A stretch of DNA of 64,000 nucleotides from Caldilineaceae bacterium (GTDB taxonomy: Bacteria; Chloroflexota; Anaerolineae; Caldilineales; Caldilineaceae). This document shows positions 26,635 to 35,723 of this stretch, one piece after another (the first letter of the stretch is position 1; every line of letters begins with the position of its first letter). The stretch is from assembly GCA_022842065.1 (NCBI GenBank), contig JALHQH010000015.1, positions 124,001 through 188,000 on the forward strand. The letters are read 5' to 3'. Both the position numbers and the translations under genes were made by a program. The notes below the pieces were generated by a model. It was not told the DNA's origin, did not search any database, and worked only from the letters and a program-made list of their open reading frames with translations.

Positions 26635-27333
26635 ATGATCGCAATTATAGATTACGGGGTTGGCAATCTGCGTAGCGTTTACAAAGCCTTTGAAACGGTG
26701 GCGTTGCCCCTGGGTATCCCGGTTGACATTCTCGACGCACCGACCGATTTTACCCGTTGGCGTGCCGTGGTGTTGCCTGGCCAAGGGGCCTTTGGCGATA
26801 GCATTGATAACCTACGCAATCAAGGTTTTGAAGCACCGCTGCTGGATGCCGTCCAAGCCGGCCTACCTGTGTTAGGGATCTGTGTTGGGATGCAGCTACT
26901 CTTTGATAGCAGCGAAGAGATGGGCCAACATGAGGGATTGCACATTATCCCTGGCCATGTGCGCCGCTTTCCCGAACAGGTGCCCGATCCACGTAATCCG
27001 CAACACACGTTGCGGGTGCCCCAGATTGGCTGGAATCAACTGCACCAGCAGCGCGCTGATGCGCTCCTGAACGGTGTCCCGGATGGGGCCTATGCCTACT
27101 TCGCGCACAGCTACTATTGTGACGCAACGGATGATGATGCCGTGCTCGCACGCACTGACTATGGCGTCGCTTATCCCAGTATCGTGCGCTATAAAAATGC
27201 CTGGGGGATCCAACCCCACCCCGAAAAGAGCCACCACGTTGGCCTGCGTATCCTCGCCAATTTCATGCGGATGGTTGTCGTTGCTGATGATCGGCCAGTT
27301 GACCTGCCCGACGCTGAACTGTTGATGGCATAG
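26635..27333 (+). CDS. hisH: Imidazole glycerol phosphate synthase, glutaminase subunit
   Basis: A 232-aa class I glutamine amidotransferase supplying ammonia to HisF in histidine biosynthesis. The nucleophile Cys is in LGICVGMQLLF, and the His/Glu pair is in GIQPHPEKSHHVG. GNLRSV and VLPGQGAFGD segments are also family features. ATG 26635 follows GGGGC weakly. It starts a plus-strand his cluster but is separated from hisA by a phosphatase-like gene and a structured gap. Confidence 0.93.
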   Translation: MIAIIDYGVGNLRSVYKAFETVALPLGIPVDILDAPTDFTRWRAVVLPGQGAFGDSIDNLRNQGFEAPLLDAVQAGLPVLGICVGMQLLFDSSEEMGQHEGLHIIPGHVRRFPEQVPDPRNPQHTLRVPQIGWNQLHQQRADALLNGVPDGAYAYFAHSYYCDATDDDAVLARTDYGVAYPSIVRYKNAWGIQPHPEKSHHVGLRILANFMRMVVVADDRPVDLPDAELLMA

Positions 27334-27350
27334 AGAGCGTTGCTATTGCC

Positions 27351-27926
27351 ATGCAACTCTATCTGATTACCCATGCCCACACGCAGGTCGATGCCCGCCA
27401 AGACGCCGTCCACTGGTCACTTTCGCCCGTCGGGGCCGCACAGGCACAGACGCTGGTCACCATGCCCTGGTGGGCGCAGATTGATCGGATTGTCCTGAGC
27501 AGTGAAGCAAAAACGCGGTTGACCGTGGCTCCGCTACTCGCCAGCCGCAACTTACCGGTACAGATTGATGCTCGTTTCGACGAATTGCAACGCCCCGGTT
27601 GGACGGCAGATTATGCCGAACAAGTGCGCCAGGCCTTTGCGGACCCAAACCAACGCGCAGGTGAGTGGGAGGCGGCGGCGGCGGCCCTGGCCCGTTTTCG
27701 CGCGGGGATTGCCGACTTGTGTCAGACCTATCCTGCTGAAACGGTCGCGTTGGTTGGTCATGGCCTAACCTTTAGTCTTTACCGGGCGGCGCTATTGGGG
27801 CGTCCGCAGGTCGATCTGGCTGAGTGGCGCGCCCTGAGTTTTGCGGCGGTAGCCATCGTTGACCCAATGCGCGCACAACTGCTGCAGGACTTTCAACCAG
27901 TCGCCGGTCAGTTGGCCCGCGGTTGA
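27351..27926 (+). CDS. Histidine phosphatase-superfamily protein with altered RHG motif
   Basis: A 191-aa protein starting 17 bp after hisH. The N-terminal motif is THAHT (residues 7-11) instead of RHGET: the phospho-accepting His8 remains, but the Arg and Gly are changed. The second His is in VGHGLTFSLYR. The position in the his cluster suggests a role such as histidinol phosphatase, but this is inference. Altered residues may reduce activity. Confidence 0.65.
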   Translation: MQLYLITHAHTQVDARQDAVHWSLSPVGAAQAQTLVTMPWWAQIDRIVLSSEAKTRLTVAPLLASRNLPVQIDARFDELQRPGWTADYAEQVRQAFADPNQRAGEWEAAAAALARFRAGIADLCQTYPAETVALVGHGLTFSLYRAALLGRPQVDLAEWRALSFAAVAIVDPMRAQLLQDFQPVAGQLARG

Positions 27927-27991
27927 TCTGTACTGTGGGCAGATAAACTGTGGGTAGATAAATCGTGTCGGTGCATCGTATCGGTGAATAA

Positions 27992-28119
27992 TACGACAAC
28001 GTTAAATTAGTCGTTGTCTGCTATGTGCCTAGCTGGTCCGTGACCAGCGGATCAATCCCAGCCGCTGCTCACCGGGTGCCCATTGGGCGCAGCTAGGTAC
28101 ATAATTTAACGTTGTCGTA
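27992..28119. other. 128-bp highly structured element upstream of hisA
   Basis: Outer arms 27992-28007 and 28104-28119 pair (TACGACAACGTTAAAT), then 28022-28035 pairs with 28090-28103 with one mismatch, after a 14-nt bulge. The interior (28036-28089) can form small hairpins (CAGCGG/CCGCTG, GCCC/GGGC). It may be a fold-back mobile relic or a structured leader of hisA, 206 bp before its start. Confidence 0.5.
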
Positions 28120-28325
28120 ATAAGCACGCAGGTTGCCCAGCATGATCAGTCTGCGCCCGCAGCTAGGGCATTGATGCCGCAACATTAATCATGAATGGGA
28201 AAATCATTAAGGATTAATTAGTCACTACCAGCGAAGCGGGAGTCAGCGTTACGTTCCATTGTCGTGGCTTGTGATAGAGTAATGGACCGTACCCATGATG
28301 ACTTGTTGTTGAAAGTAGTGATTCC

Positions 28326-29591
28326 ATGATCATTTTCCCTGCACTTGACCTGCGCCACGGCCGCTGTGCGCGCTTGGGTCAGGGTCACCCCCATGTTGGA
28401 ACGATCTTTAGTGAAAACCCAGTCGCAATGGCGCGTCACTGGGTAGACCAAGGGGCGGAGTGGCTGCATGTTGTCAATTTGGATGGCGCATTAAATGCAA
28501 GCGCTGCCCAACTCAACCTCCTCCACCGGCCGACGAATATCTTGGTACAACATCCTGGATCGGATAAGGCGGAATCACCCGAGGCCGAGCTTCAGCGTCA
28601 ACTGCCACTTAATTTGCAACAACTGCGCCTAATTCGTCAGGCCGTCACTGTGCCAATTCAATTTGGCGGCGGTATCCGGACGCTGGATGACATTCGCCTG
28701 GTTCTCGAACTCGGTGCCGATCGGGTGGTATTAGAAAGTGCTACCCTTAAAAATCCTGAGCTGGTGACAATGGCGCTGGACAAATGGGGGGCTGAGCGGA
28801 TTGTCGTCGGGATCGATGCGTACGAAGGCAAGGTGGCAACGAATGGCGAGCAAGCCACAGCTCGAGTCAATCTGATCGATCTTGGCCATCGGTTGCATGC
28901 GATGGGGGTCAAGCGCGTGATCTACACTGATCTAAGTCGCGAGGGGCTGTTGAATGGCGTTAACCTGGATGATACGACGCACCTAGGTGATGTGACCAAC
29001 TTACGGGTCATTGCCAGCGGTGGGGTAGCTGGTCTACATGATATTGCACATCTTAAAGCGCATGAACATTACAATATTGAAGGGGTGATCGTTGGGCCGG
29101 CGCTCTATACGGGCCAACTTGATCTGGCCGCTGCCGTTGCCCTTGGCCATCAGCCATTGCGCCGGCGTAGCGCTGGCGTAATTCCTTATCGCTACCATAA
29201 TGGTCAAGTTGAATTCCTGTTGATCTTTAACCTCTTTTTTGAGCAGTGGCAATTCCCACGTGGCGGTGTTAAAGCCGGCGAAAGTGATCACACCTGTGCC
29301 TTGCGCGAACTACACGAGGAGACCGGCCTGAGTGTGGTACAATTCCATGAGGATTGTGAAGTTGTGCTGGAGTACACAGCTATCATTCGCGATTATGAGA
29401 TCGAGCGCACGGTGATCTACTATCTGGCGCAAGCGGCAGCGCAAGAGGTACGTTTGGGCCATGAAGATCACGGTGAAGCGCGTTGGCTCAATACACATGA
29501 AACCTGGGAGCTATTGACGGAGACCTCCCCCGAACAATTGCCGGCCTTTGATAGCGCAATCGCCTATCTTGCCGCCCAAAAAACATCATAA
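28326..29591 (+). CDS. hisA: HisA (ProFAR isomerase) fused to a C-terminal Nudix hydrolase domain
   Basis: 421 aa. Residues 1-about 282 are the (beta/alpha)8 phosphoribosyl-ProFAR isomerase of histidine synthesis (D8 in [17 protein letters not shown]164 in [15 protein letters not shown]). An extra loop spans about 66-98. Residues about 283-421 are a Nudix domain with a complete box: G313, E319, R327, E328, E331, E332, G334. HisA is normally about 240 aa, so this is a fusion. Nudix enzymes hydrolyse nucleoside diphosphate linkages; whether this one acts on a his intermediate is unknown, and hisE and hisI are separate genes downstream. Confidence 0.88.
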   Translation: MIIFPALDLRHGRCARLGQGHPHVGTIFSENPVAMARHWVDQGAEWLHVVNLDGALNASAAQLNLLHRPTNILVQHPGSDKAESPEAELQRQLPLNLQQLRLIRQAVTVPIQFGGGIRTLDDIRLVLELGADRVVLESATLKNPELVTMALDKWGAERIVVGIDAYEGKVATNGEQATARVNLIDLGHRLHAMGVKRVIYTDLSREGLLNGVNLDDTTHLGDVTNLRVIASGGVAGLHDIAHLKAHEHYNIEGVIVGPALYTGQLDLAAAVALGHQPLRRRSAGVIPYRYHNGQVEFLLIFNLFFEQWQFPRGGVKAGESDHTCALRELHEETGLSVVQFHEDCEVVLEYTAIIRDYEIERTVIYYLAQAAAQEVRLGHEDHGEARWLNTHETWELLTETSPEQLPAFDSAIAYLAAQKTS

Positions 29592-29624
29592 GTATCGTGT
29601 AAATTAAATGGTGACCTATGCAAG

Positions 29625-29686
29625 CGCTCTAAGGGGATCGTCAGATCCCCGGTTTACAACGGAGATCTGACGATCCCCTTAGAGCG
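29625..29686. terminator. Perfect 23-bp inverted repeat after hisA-Nudix
   Basis: 29625-29647 pairs exactly with 29664-29686; the loop can extend with CCG/CGG. It lies between the hisA stop (29591) and hisF. No T-tract follows. Confidence 0.6.
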
Positions 29687-29772
29687 AAATATCTGTCGAA
29701 GCTTAATAGCGCAGTAAGTATCTATCGGAAAATTCGCAGTTCCTTGGGACACAGCCGAAAGCAGAGAGCGTT

Positions 29773-30567
<795 letters not shown>

Positions 30568-30568
30568 G

Positions 30569-30925
30569 ATGGAACAAGCCGAACTACTCGCTACTGTACA
30601 ATATAACGCGGCGGGTCTGGTCGCTGCCATTGTGCAGGATGCCCAGACCCAGCAGGTACTAATGATGGCCTGGATGAATGCTGAAAGCCTGCAACGCACC
30701 TTGACGCTGGGCGAAACCGTTTTCTGGAGCCGTAGCCGGCAGGAGTATTGGCACAAGGGGGCCACTAGTGGCAATGTGCAGAAAGTCGTCAGTCTCAGCG
30801 TTGACTGTGACGGCGACGTGCTGTTGGTCCAAGTCAACCCCGCCGGGCCGGCCTGTCACACCGGCGCGATTAGCTGTTTTTATCGTACGCTAGCGCCGGT
30901 GGCCGCAGGCATTGATGGAGATTAA
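30569..30925 (+). CDS. hisI: Phosphoribosyl-AMP cyclohydrolase
   Basis: A 118-aa enzyme opening the adenine ring of PR-AMP. Zn/Mg residues are visible in SVDCDGD, CHTG and SCFY, and the [12 protein letters not shown] segment is a strong family motif. ATG 30569 overlaps the hisF end as TGAGATG, so translation is coupled. Stand-alone HisI (without HisE) fits the separate hisE at 31077. Confidence 0.93.
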   Translation: MEQAELLATVQYNAAGLVAAIVQDAQTQQVLMMAWMNAESLQRTLTLGETVFWSRSRQEYWHKGATSGNVQKVVSLSVDCDGDVLLVQVNPAGPACHTGAISCFYRTLAPVAAGIDGD

Positions 30926-30931
30926 ATAAAT

Positions 30932-30995
30932 CATCGAGCGTAGGCTGAGCTTGTCGAAGCCGAAGCGCTTCGACGAGCTCAGCCTGCGCTCGATG
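30932..30995. repeat. 29-bp inverted repeat (GCTTGTCGAAGC type) between hisI and hisE
   Basis: 30932-30960 pairs with 30967-30995 with two mismatches. The core CTGAGCTTGTCGAAGC is a widely dispersed bacterial repeat motif. It starts 7 nt after the hisI stop. Confidence 0.85.
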
Positions 30996-31076
30996 TACCG
31001 AATTCATTCACCGCCTGGCTGCTGGCCAACCGTCTATAACAACCAATCAACCAAACAACTAGTAAGCGAACAAACC

Positions 31077-31358
31077 ATGAGCAGTGTGATTGAACAGCTC
31101 TTTGCCACGATTGAGCAGCGTAAGCAGAACCCATCGCCCACTTCCTATACTTCGTCGCTTTTCACCACCGGCGAGAATGAGATTCTCAAGAAGATCGGGG
31201 AAGAGGCCGTGGAAGTGATCATCGCCGCCAAAGGCGAGGGCGATGAACGAGTGATCTATGAAATGTCTGATCTGATCTACCACAACCTCGTGCTGCTCGC
31301 CCAGCGCGACCTCAAGTGGACCGATATCGAAGCTGAGTTGGCGCGCCGCTTTAAGTAG
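31077..31358 (+). CDS. hisE: Phosphoribosyl-ATP pyrophosphatase
   Basis: A 93-aa all-alpha NTP-PPase fold enzyme that hydrolyses PR-ATP to PR-AMP, step 2 of histidine synthesis. [12 protein letters not shown] and EMSDLIYH are the metal-binding helices (EExxE, ExxD). ATG 31077 is at codon 43 of a longer frame that starts in the repeat, and fits the family. With hisI it supplies the substrate of HisA. Confidence 0.93.
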   Translation: MSSVIEQLFATIEQRKQNPSPTSYTSSLFTTGENEILKKIGEEAVEVIIAAKGEGDERVIYEMSDLIYHNLVLLAQRDLKWTDIEAELARRFK

Positions 31359-31370
31359 CCGGCACGCCAT

Positions 31371-31410
31371 TAACAATTGTCAATTGATAATTATCAATTG
31401 ACAATTGTTA
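31371..31410. repeat. CAATTGA heptamer palindrome, copy 2 (perfect 40 bp)
   Basis: 31371-31390 is the exact reverse complement of 31391-31410. It is 36/37 identical to 18942-18978. It lies between convergent hisE and the ABC exporter gene, so it may act as a terminator there. Confidence 0.85.
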
Positions 31411-31423
31411 ATGAACTCACCCC

Positions 31424-33265
31424 TTAGTTCGCATATACCGCCGCGTCCGTTGCCTCTTCCCAGACCTTCTGCTCCACCAACTCCTGTTGGAATTGTTGCG
31501 TGTAAAGTCGGTAGTAGTGACCCTGGGCTCGGAGCAACTCGTGGTGGGTGCCCACTTCCGCAATGCGCCCATTTTCGATGACTAGAATGCGGCTGGCATT
31601 GCGAATGGTGGAGAGCCGGTGCGCGATCACAAAGCTGGTGCGTCCCTGCATCAACGTGACCATGCCACGTTGGATCAAGCCTTCGGTCAAGGTGTCAACT
31701 GAACTGGTGGCCTCATCCATGATAAAGATGTCCGGCTGTGCCAACACGGCGCGCGCCAGGCTGAGTAACTGTTTTTGCCCAACGGAGAGCAACACACCAC
31801 CCTCGCCCACTTCCTCATCATAACCCTTTTCCAGCGTCATAATGAATTCATGGGCACCAACCATTTTGGCCGCGGCTTCGATCTCCTCCGTCGTGGCTTC
31901 CAGCCGCCCATAACGAATATTCTCGCGGATCGTGCCGGAGAAGAGATGGGGCGTCTGTAACACCATGCCGATGCGCGACTGGATGGCATGCTGGGTCATC
32001 TGCGTATAGTCAATGCCATTGATGGTGATTGTCCCCTGTTTTGGCTCAAAGAAGCGACAGAGCAGGTTGACAATGGTTGACTTGCCACCACCGGTTGGCC
32101 CGACCAGCGCAATCGTCTCCCCCTCTTTGACATGCAAGGTGAAGTCGCTCAGCACCGGCTCGCCTGACTCGTAGTAAAAATTAACCTGATCAAAGACAAT
32201 ATCACCACGGGCGCTGCCAGGGTCAAAGGCGGTTGGGCTGTCAACAATCTCGGGCTTGGCATCGATTAACGAGAAGATGCGTTCCCCCGATGCAATTGCC
32301 TGCTGCATCTCGGCATAGACGCGCGCCATCTCCTGGATCGGCCAGAGCATAAAGATGACGTAGGAGATAAAGGCTTGGATGCCACCAACGGTGATGCCGC
32401 CAATGCCGTTACCGATTAAGCCCACGTTGCCGCTGTACCAGACAATCGCAATCACCCCCATGGCGCTGATCATCTGCACCACTGGTAAGAAGAGCCCAGA
32501 GAGCCAGGCTGCCCGGTAGCTCGCCCCGTACATTTCTGTGGTCAGCTCGCCAAACTCAGCCAGGTTGCGCTCTTCCCGGTTGAGCGCCTTGACGACGCGT
32601 ACCCCGGTGATACTCTCGTTGTAGCCGCCGGTGATCTTGGAATTGATCTTGCGCACATGGCGATATTCCCCAATAATGCGCTTTTTGAACTGGATCGCCA
32701 CAATCGTAATCGCCGGAATCACCGCAAAAACAATCAGCGCCAATTGCCAGTTAATGCGCATCATAAAGTAGACCGCCGCACTCACATTCATCACCGCCCA
32801 GGTCACATCGAGCAGCCCCCAGGTGACCAACTCGGCCAGCCGGTCGGTGTCCGAGGTGACGCGCGCCATAATCCAACCGATGGGGGTACGATTGTAGTAA
32901 GAGAGCGAAAGCTGTTGCAGATGATTGAACATCGCTTTGCGCAGGTCATACCGTACCCGTTCCCCCAAGAGGCCCGTGACATAGATAAAGGTAAAGACCA
33001 TCGCGGCCTGTACCATAATCAACCCACCATAGACCAGGAAGATCTGCCAGAGGGCATCGGTATTGCGCGCAACGATCCCTTCATCGATGATCCGTTTACT
33101 TAGATAGGTGAAGTAGGACTCGGTAAAAGAGACCACCCCGACCGCGGCCAGAAACCCAATCACCCAGTAGCGATAAGGCCGCAGTTGCTGCAAAATGCGC
33201 CAAACCGTCTGGCCGTTGAACTGGGTGGTGAATTCTTCCTCTTCGAACTCAATTGGCTGAGACAT
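31424..33265 (-). CDS. Heterodimeric ABC exporter subunit, ATPase plus membrane domain (canonical Walker B)
   Basis: 613 aa from ATG 33265 (a longer frame starts inside the upstream gene). Residues about 30-320 form a six-helix exporter membrane domain. The nucleotide-binding domain has Walker A GPTGGGKST, signature LSVGQKQ and Walker B IFIMDEATSS, with the catalytic Glu. The signature is LSVGQ, not LSGGQ, as in subunits that complete a degenerate site. It overlaps the upstream ABC gene by 17 bp. The two should form one exporter for drugs, lipids or peptides; the substrate is unknown. Confidence 0.9.
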   Translation of the reverse strand: MSQPIEFEEEEFTTQFNGQTVWRILQQLRPYRYWVIGFLAAVGVVSFTESYFTYLSKRIIDEGIVARNTDALWQIFLVYGGLIMVQAAMVFTFIYVTGLLGERVRYDLRKAMFNHLQQLSLSYYNRTPIGWIMARVTSDTDRLAELVTWGLLDVTWAVMNVSAAVYFMMRINWQLALIVFAVIPAITIVAIQFKKRIIGEYRHVRKINSKITGGYNESITGVRVVKALNREERNLAEFGELTTEMYGASYRAAWLSGLFLPVVQMISAMGVIAIVWYSGNVGLIGNGIGGITVGGIQAFISYVIFMLWPIQEMARVYAEMQQAIASGERIFSLIDAKPEIVDSPTAFDPGSARGDIVFDQVNFYYESGEPVLSDFTLHVKEGETIALVGPTGGGKSTIVNLLCRFFEPKQGTITINGIDYTQMTQHAIQSRIGMVLQTPHLFSGTIRENIRYGRLEATTEEIEAAAKMVGAHEFIMTLEKGYDEEVGEGGVLLSVGQKQLLSLARAVLAQPDIFIMDEATSSVDTLTEGLIQRGMVTLMQGRTSFVIAHRLSTIRNASRILVIENGRIAEVGTHHELLRAQGHYYRLYTQQFQQELVEQKVWEEATDAAVYAN

Positions 33266-35147
33266 GTTCGTACGTCCCTTTCTTCTGTTGCTCGCCTTCA
33301 CGCAACTGTTGTTCCAGCAGTTGCGCATCCAGCACTTCGTTGTTGAATTCTGCTTCCATGCGCGTTTGTGCTTCGTAGATGCGGCGGTAGAAGCCCTCCT
33401 GCGCGAGCAATTCACTATGCGTGCCGCGTTGGACCACCCGCCCGTGGTTAAAGACCAGAATCAGATCAGCGTCAACCACGCTTTGGACGCGATGGGCAAT
33501 GATAAAACTGGTGCGCCCCTTCATCAGGTGCTGTAACGCGCCGCGAATCTGTGCCTCGGTCTCCATGTCCACTGCGGAGGTGGAGTCATCGAGGATCAAA
33601 ATGCGCGGATCCTTGAGCAACGTGCGGGCAATCGCAATCCGCTGCTTCTGTCCACCGGACAAGGTAATCCCACGTTCACCGACCAGGGTGTCATAGCCTG
33701 CGGGGAACTTGCTCATAATCACATCATGCACCGCTGCCGCGCGTGCGGCCGTTTCGATCTCAGCTTGGGTCACCGCCCGACCAACGCCATAGGCGATGTT
33801 GTCGCGCAATGTCCGCGAGAAAAGGAATGGCTCCTGCTCGACAATGCCGATCTGCTGCCGCAGAAAAGCGCGGTCATAGTGATTGAGATCAACGCCATCA
33901 AGCAGCACGCGGCCATCGGTGTAATCGTAGAACCGGGGCAGCAAGTTGACTAGTGAACTCTTGCCCGAACCGGTTGGCCCCAGGAGGGCAATGCGCTGAC
34001 CTGGCTTACAATGGAATGAAATGTCGTGCAGCACCTGCTCGTCGCCGGCGTTGTAACGCAGCCCCACATGGCTGAAGATCAGCTCGCCGCGCAAGGGCAC
34101 GCTTGGCCGAAAATCATCGGCCTTGCTGCTTTCCCGTTCGGCCCCGATCACCTCGGAGACACGCCCCAGTGAAACTAACCCACTCGACATTTGCACAATC
34201 AAGCGCCCCAAGTTGCGCATGGGCCAGATGATCCAGATCACCAGCCCGGCATAGGCCAGATATTCACCGATGGTCAAGGTGCCATTGATTGTCATGATCG
34301 CGGCCACGGCAAAGCCACCCAACATCTGCGCGCCACAGATCAAGTCGGTAACGGGCCAGAAGGTGGCATGCGTGAGCAGTAGTTTGCTGCCCAGCTTGTA
34401 TTTCTGCCAGTTGATCGCGTCGAACTTCTCCGCTTCGTAGCCTTGGCGGGCAAAGGCCTTAACCACACGGACACCGCTCAGATTCTCTTGGACAGTGGTC
34501 GAGAGCCGCGCTTCCTGCGCCTGATAGGCTTCGTAACGTTGCTCCACCAGCCGGAAGAAGTAGAAGGAGATCGCCAGGATCGGCGGAATCACCACGATCG
34601 AGAGTAGCGCCAGTTGCCAGTTGAGCAGACAGATCGCCGCAAAGTTAACGACAAAGAGCAACACGACACGCCCACTCTCAATTGCCTGATCGGCAAAGAA
34701 GCGGCGAATCGCATCCACATCCGAGGTTGCCCGTTGTAACAGATCACCCGTCTGCATCTTGTCATGGTAGGTGAAGGGTAACCGTTGAATCTGATCATAC
34801 AGATAGTTGCGTAGCCGGCGGGTGATCCCTTCGGCGGTCTGCGCTGCCAATTTGCGGCTTTGGAAGGTGAAGAAGGCTTGCGTCGCCGCCAACCCCACAA
34901 AGCCGAGCAGAATCAGCCACAGCGCGATGACCCGTGACTGGCCGATCAGATAGTCGTCGATAAAGTAGCGCAGCAGGAGGAAGGTGCCGGTATTGGCAAA
35001 AGCGGCAAAGCCCACGCTGGCGGTTGCCCCCAAGTAGGTGCGCTGATAGCCGCTCATCAATTTCCAGAGCTTGCGTAGCTTGTTAGGTTCGGTGACGACC
35101 TGCTGTAAGTCTATATTCGGTTGTGTAATTGATGCACTGTTAAGCAT
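33249..35147 (-). CDS. Heterodimeric ABC exporter subunit with degenerate Walker B
   Basis: 632 aa from ATG 35147, preceded by AAGGATC. It has a six-helix membrane domain and an NBD with GPTGSGKSS, LSGGQKQ and ILILDDSTSAVD. The catalytic Glu after Walker B is Asp, the hallmark of the degenerate site in heterodimers such as TM287/288 or BmrCD. The partner at 31424 has the matching altered signature. A terminator and a 29-codon gene lie upstream on the same strand. Confidence 0.9.
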   Translation of the reverse strand: MLNSASITQPNIDLQQVVTEPNKLRKLWKLMSGYQRTYLGATASVGFAAFANTGTFLLLRYFIDDYLIGQSRVIALWLILLGFVGLAATQAFFTFQSRKLAAQTAEGITRRLRNYLYDQIQRLPFTYHDKMQTGDLLQRATSDVDAIRRFFADQAIESGRVVLLFVVNFAAICLLNWQLALLSIVVIPPILAISFYFFRLVEQRYEAYQAQEARLSTTVQENLSGVRVVKAFARQGYEAEKFDAINWQKYKLGSKLLLTHATFWPVTDLICGAQMLGGFAVAAIMTINGTLTIGEYLAYAGLVIWIIWPMRNLGRLIVQMSSGLVSLGRVSEVIGAERESSKADDFRPSVPLRGELIFSHVGLRYNAGDEQVLHDISFHCKPGQRIALLGPTGSGKSSLVNLLPRFYDYTDGRVLLDGVDLNHYDRAFLRQQIGIVEQEPFLFSRTLRDNIAYGVGRAVTQAEIETAARAAAVHDVIMSKFPAGYDTLVGERGITLSGGQKQRIAIARTLLKDPRILILDDSTSAVDMETEAQIRGALQHLMKGRTSFIIAHRVQSVVDADLILVFNHGRVVQRGTHSELLAQEGFYRRIYEAQTRMEAEFNNEVLDAQLLEQQLREGEQQKKGTYEHVSAN

Positions 35148-35232
35148 CGGGAAGATCCTTTCGCAGATTGGGCCTATCCCACTGCATAAGCCGAAAATAG
35201 GGTAATGGTATGTAAAAACCCTATAAAAAATA

Positions 35233-35280
35233 CCATAAAAAAACGACATAGACACGGGAATTCCCTGCCTACGTCGTTTT
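35233..35280 (-). terminator. Intrinsic terminator, minus strand
   Basis: 35240-35260 pairs with 35261-35280 with a few mismatches; reading the minus strand, the stem is followed by TTTTTTT. It lies between the 29-codon gene and the exporter genes, so the exporter needs its own promoter or readthrough. Confidence 0.75.
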
Positions 35281-35334
35281 ACACTTCTCACCAACCCAAC
35301 GCCAGATCAAACCCGGCGTCTGGCTCGCGGAAAT

Positions 35335-35369
35335 AAAAAAGCCGCAGGCATCTTACGAATGCCTGCGGC
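35335..35369 (-). terminator. Strong intrinsic terminator after the 29-codon gene
   Basis: GCCGCAGGCAT (35341-35351) pairs perfectly with ATGCCTGCGGC (35359-35369) around a 7-nt loop. On the minus strand it is followed by TTTTTTATTT. It begins 22 nt after the small ORF stop. Confidence 0.9.
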
Positions 35370-35391
35370 CAAAGCTTACTAGCTGGCTGGC

Positions 35392-35481
35392 CTAGTTGGC
35401 CGCAGACGCACTCGTCCCTTTGCTGATAAAATCACCGCCACATGCATTGCGCAGGGCAAACAGGAATTTAATCATGGACAT
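35392..35481 (-). CDS. 29-residue peptide gene, unknown function
   Basis: ATG (35479-35481) follows GGGAG with 9-nt spacing and the ORF stops at TAG (35392-35394). The peptide begins MSMIKFLFALRNACGG and ends KGTSASAAN, so a short hydrophobic, slightly basic N-half precedes a small polar tail with one Cys. A good promoter (35599-35628) and a strong terminator (35335-35369) frame it, making a transcript of about 250 nt. It sits directly upstream of the ABC exporter. A secreted or signalling peptide is one possibility, and a small RNA is another. I do not recognise the family. Confidence 0.55.
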   Translation of the reverse strand: MSMIKFLFALRNACGGDFISKGTSASAAN

Positions 35482-35598
35482 TCGTTGCGTCTCCCATACA
35501 ACTACTACAATCAAACTTATGAAAATGATACCGACATCAAACTGCTCACAAGCAGTTGGCATACGCGTCCCTGCTCAGCTCGATCTACTGATTTGCCC

Positions 35599-35628
35599 AC
35601 TTTAGCACAGGATAAAAGAGTCTGTCAA
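35599..35628 (-). promoter_or_regulatory. Promoter of the 29-codon gene
   Basis: On the minus strand TTGACA (35628-35623) is a perfect -35; an 18-nt spacer leads to TAAAGT (35604-35599) with a TG-type extension (TGCTAAAGT). The leader before the ATG is about 110 nt. Confidence 0.6.
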
Positions 35629-35689
35629 ATGAGCAAAGGCTGAGAATTGCATTAAAATAGCATAACTTTAACACGCCTGTTATTTACTT

Positions 35690-35711
35690 GCCTTCGCCAC
35701 GTGGCGAAGGC
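35690..35711. terminator. Perfect 22-bp palindrome after the DUF11 gene
   Basis: GCCTTCGCCAC / GTGGCGAAGGC lies 13 bp past the stop codon of the minus-strand DUF11 gene. There is no T-tract, so it may be only a 3'-end hairpin. Confidence 0.5.
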
Positions 35712-35723
35712 TGACGGCCATGC

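Noticed and set aside
28218..28469. Minus-strand 83-aa ORF across the hisA start
   Set aside because: Shadow of the hisA frame with no ribosome site or domain.
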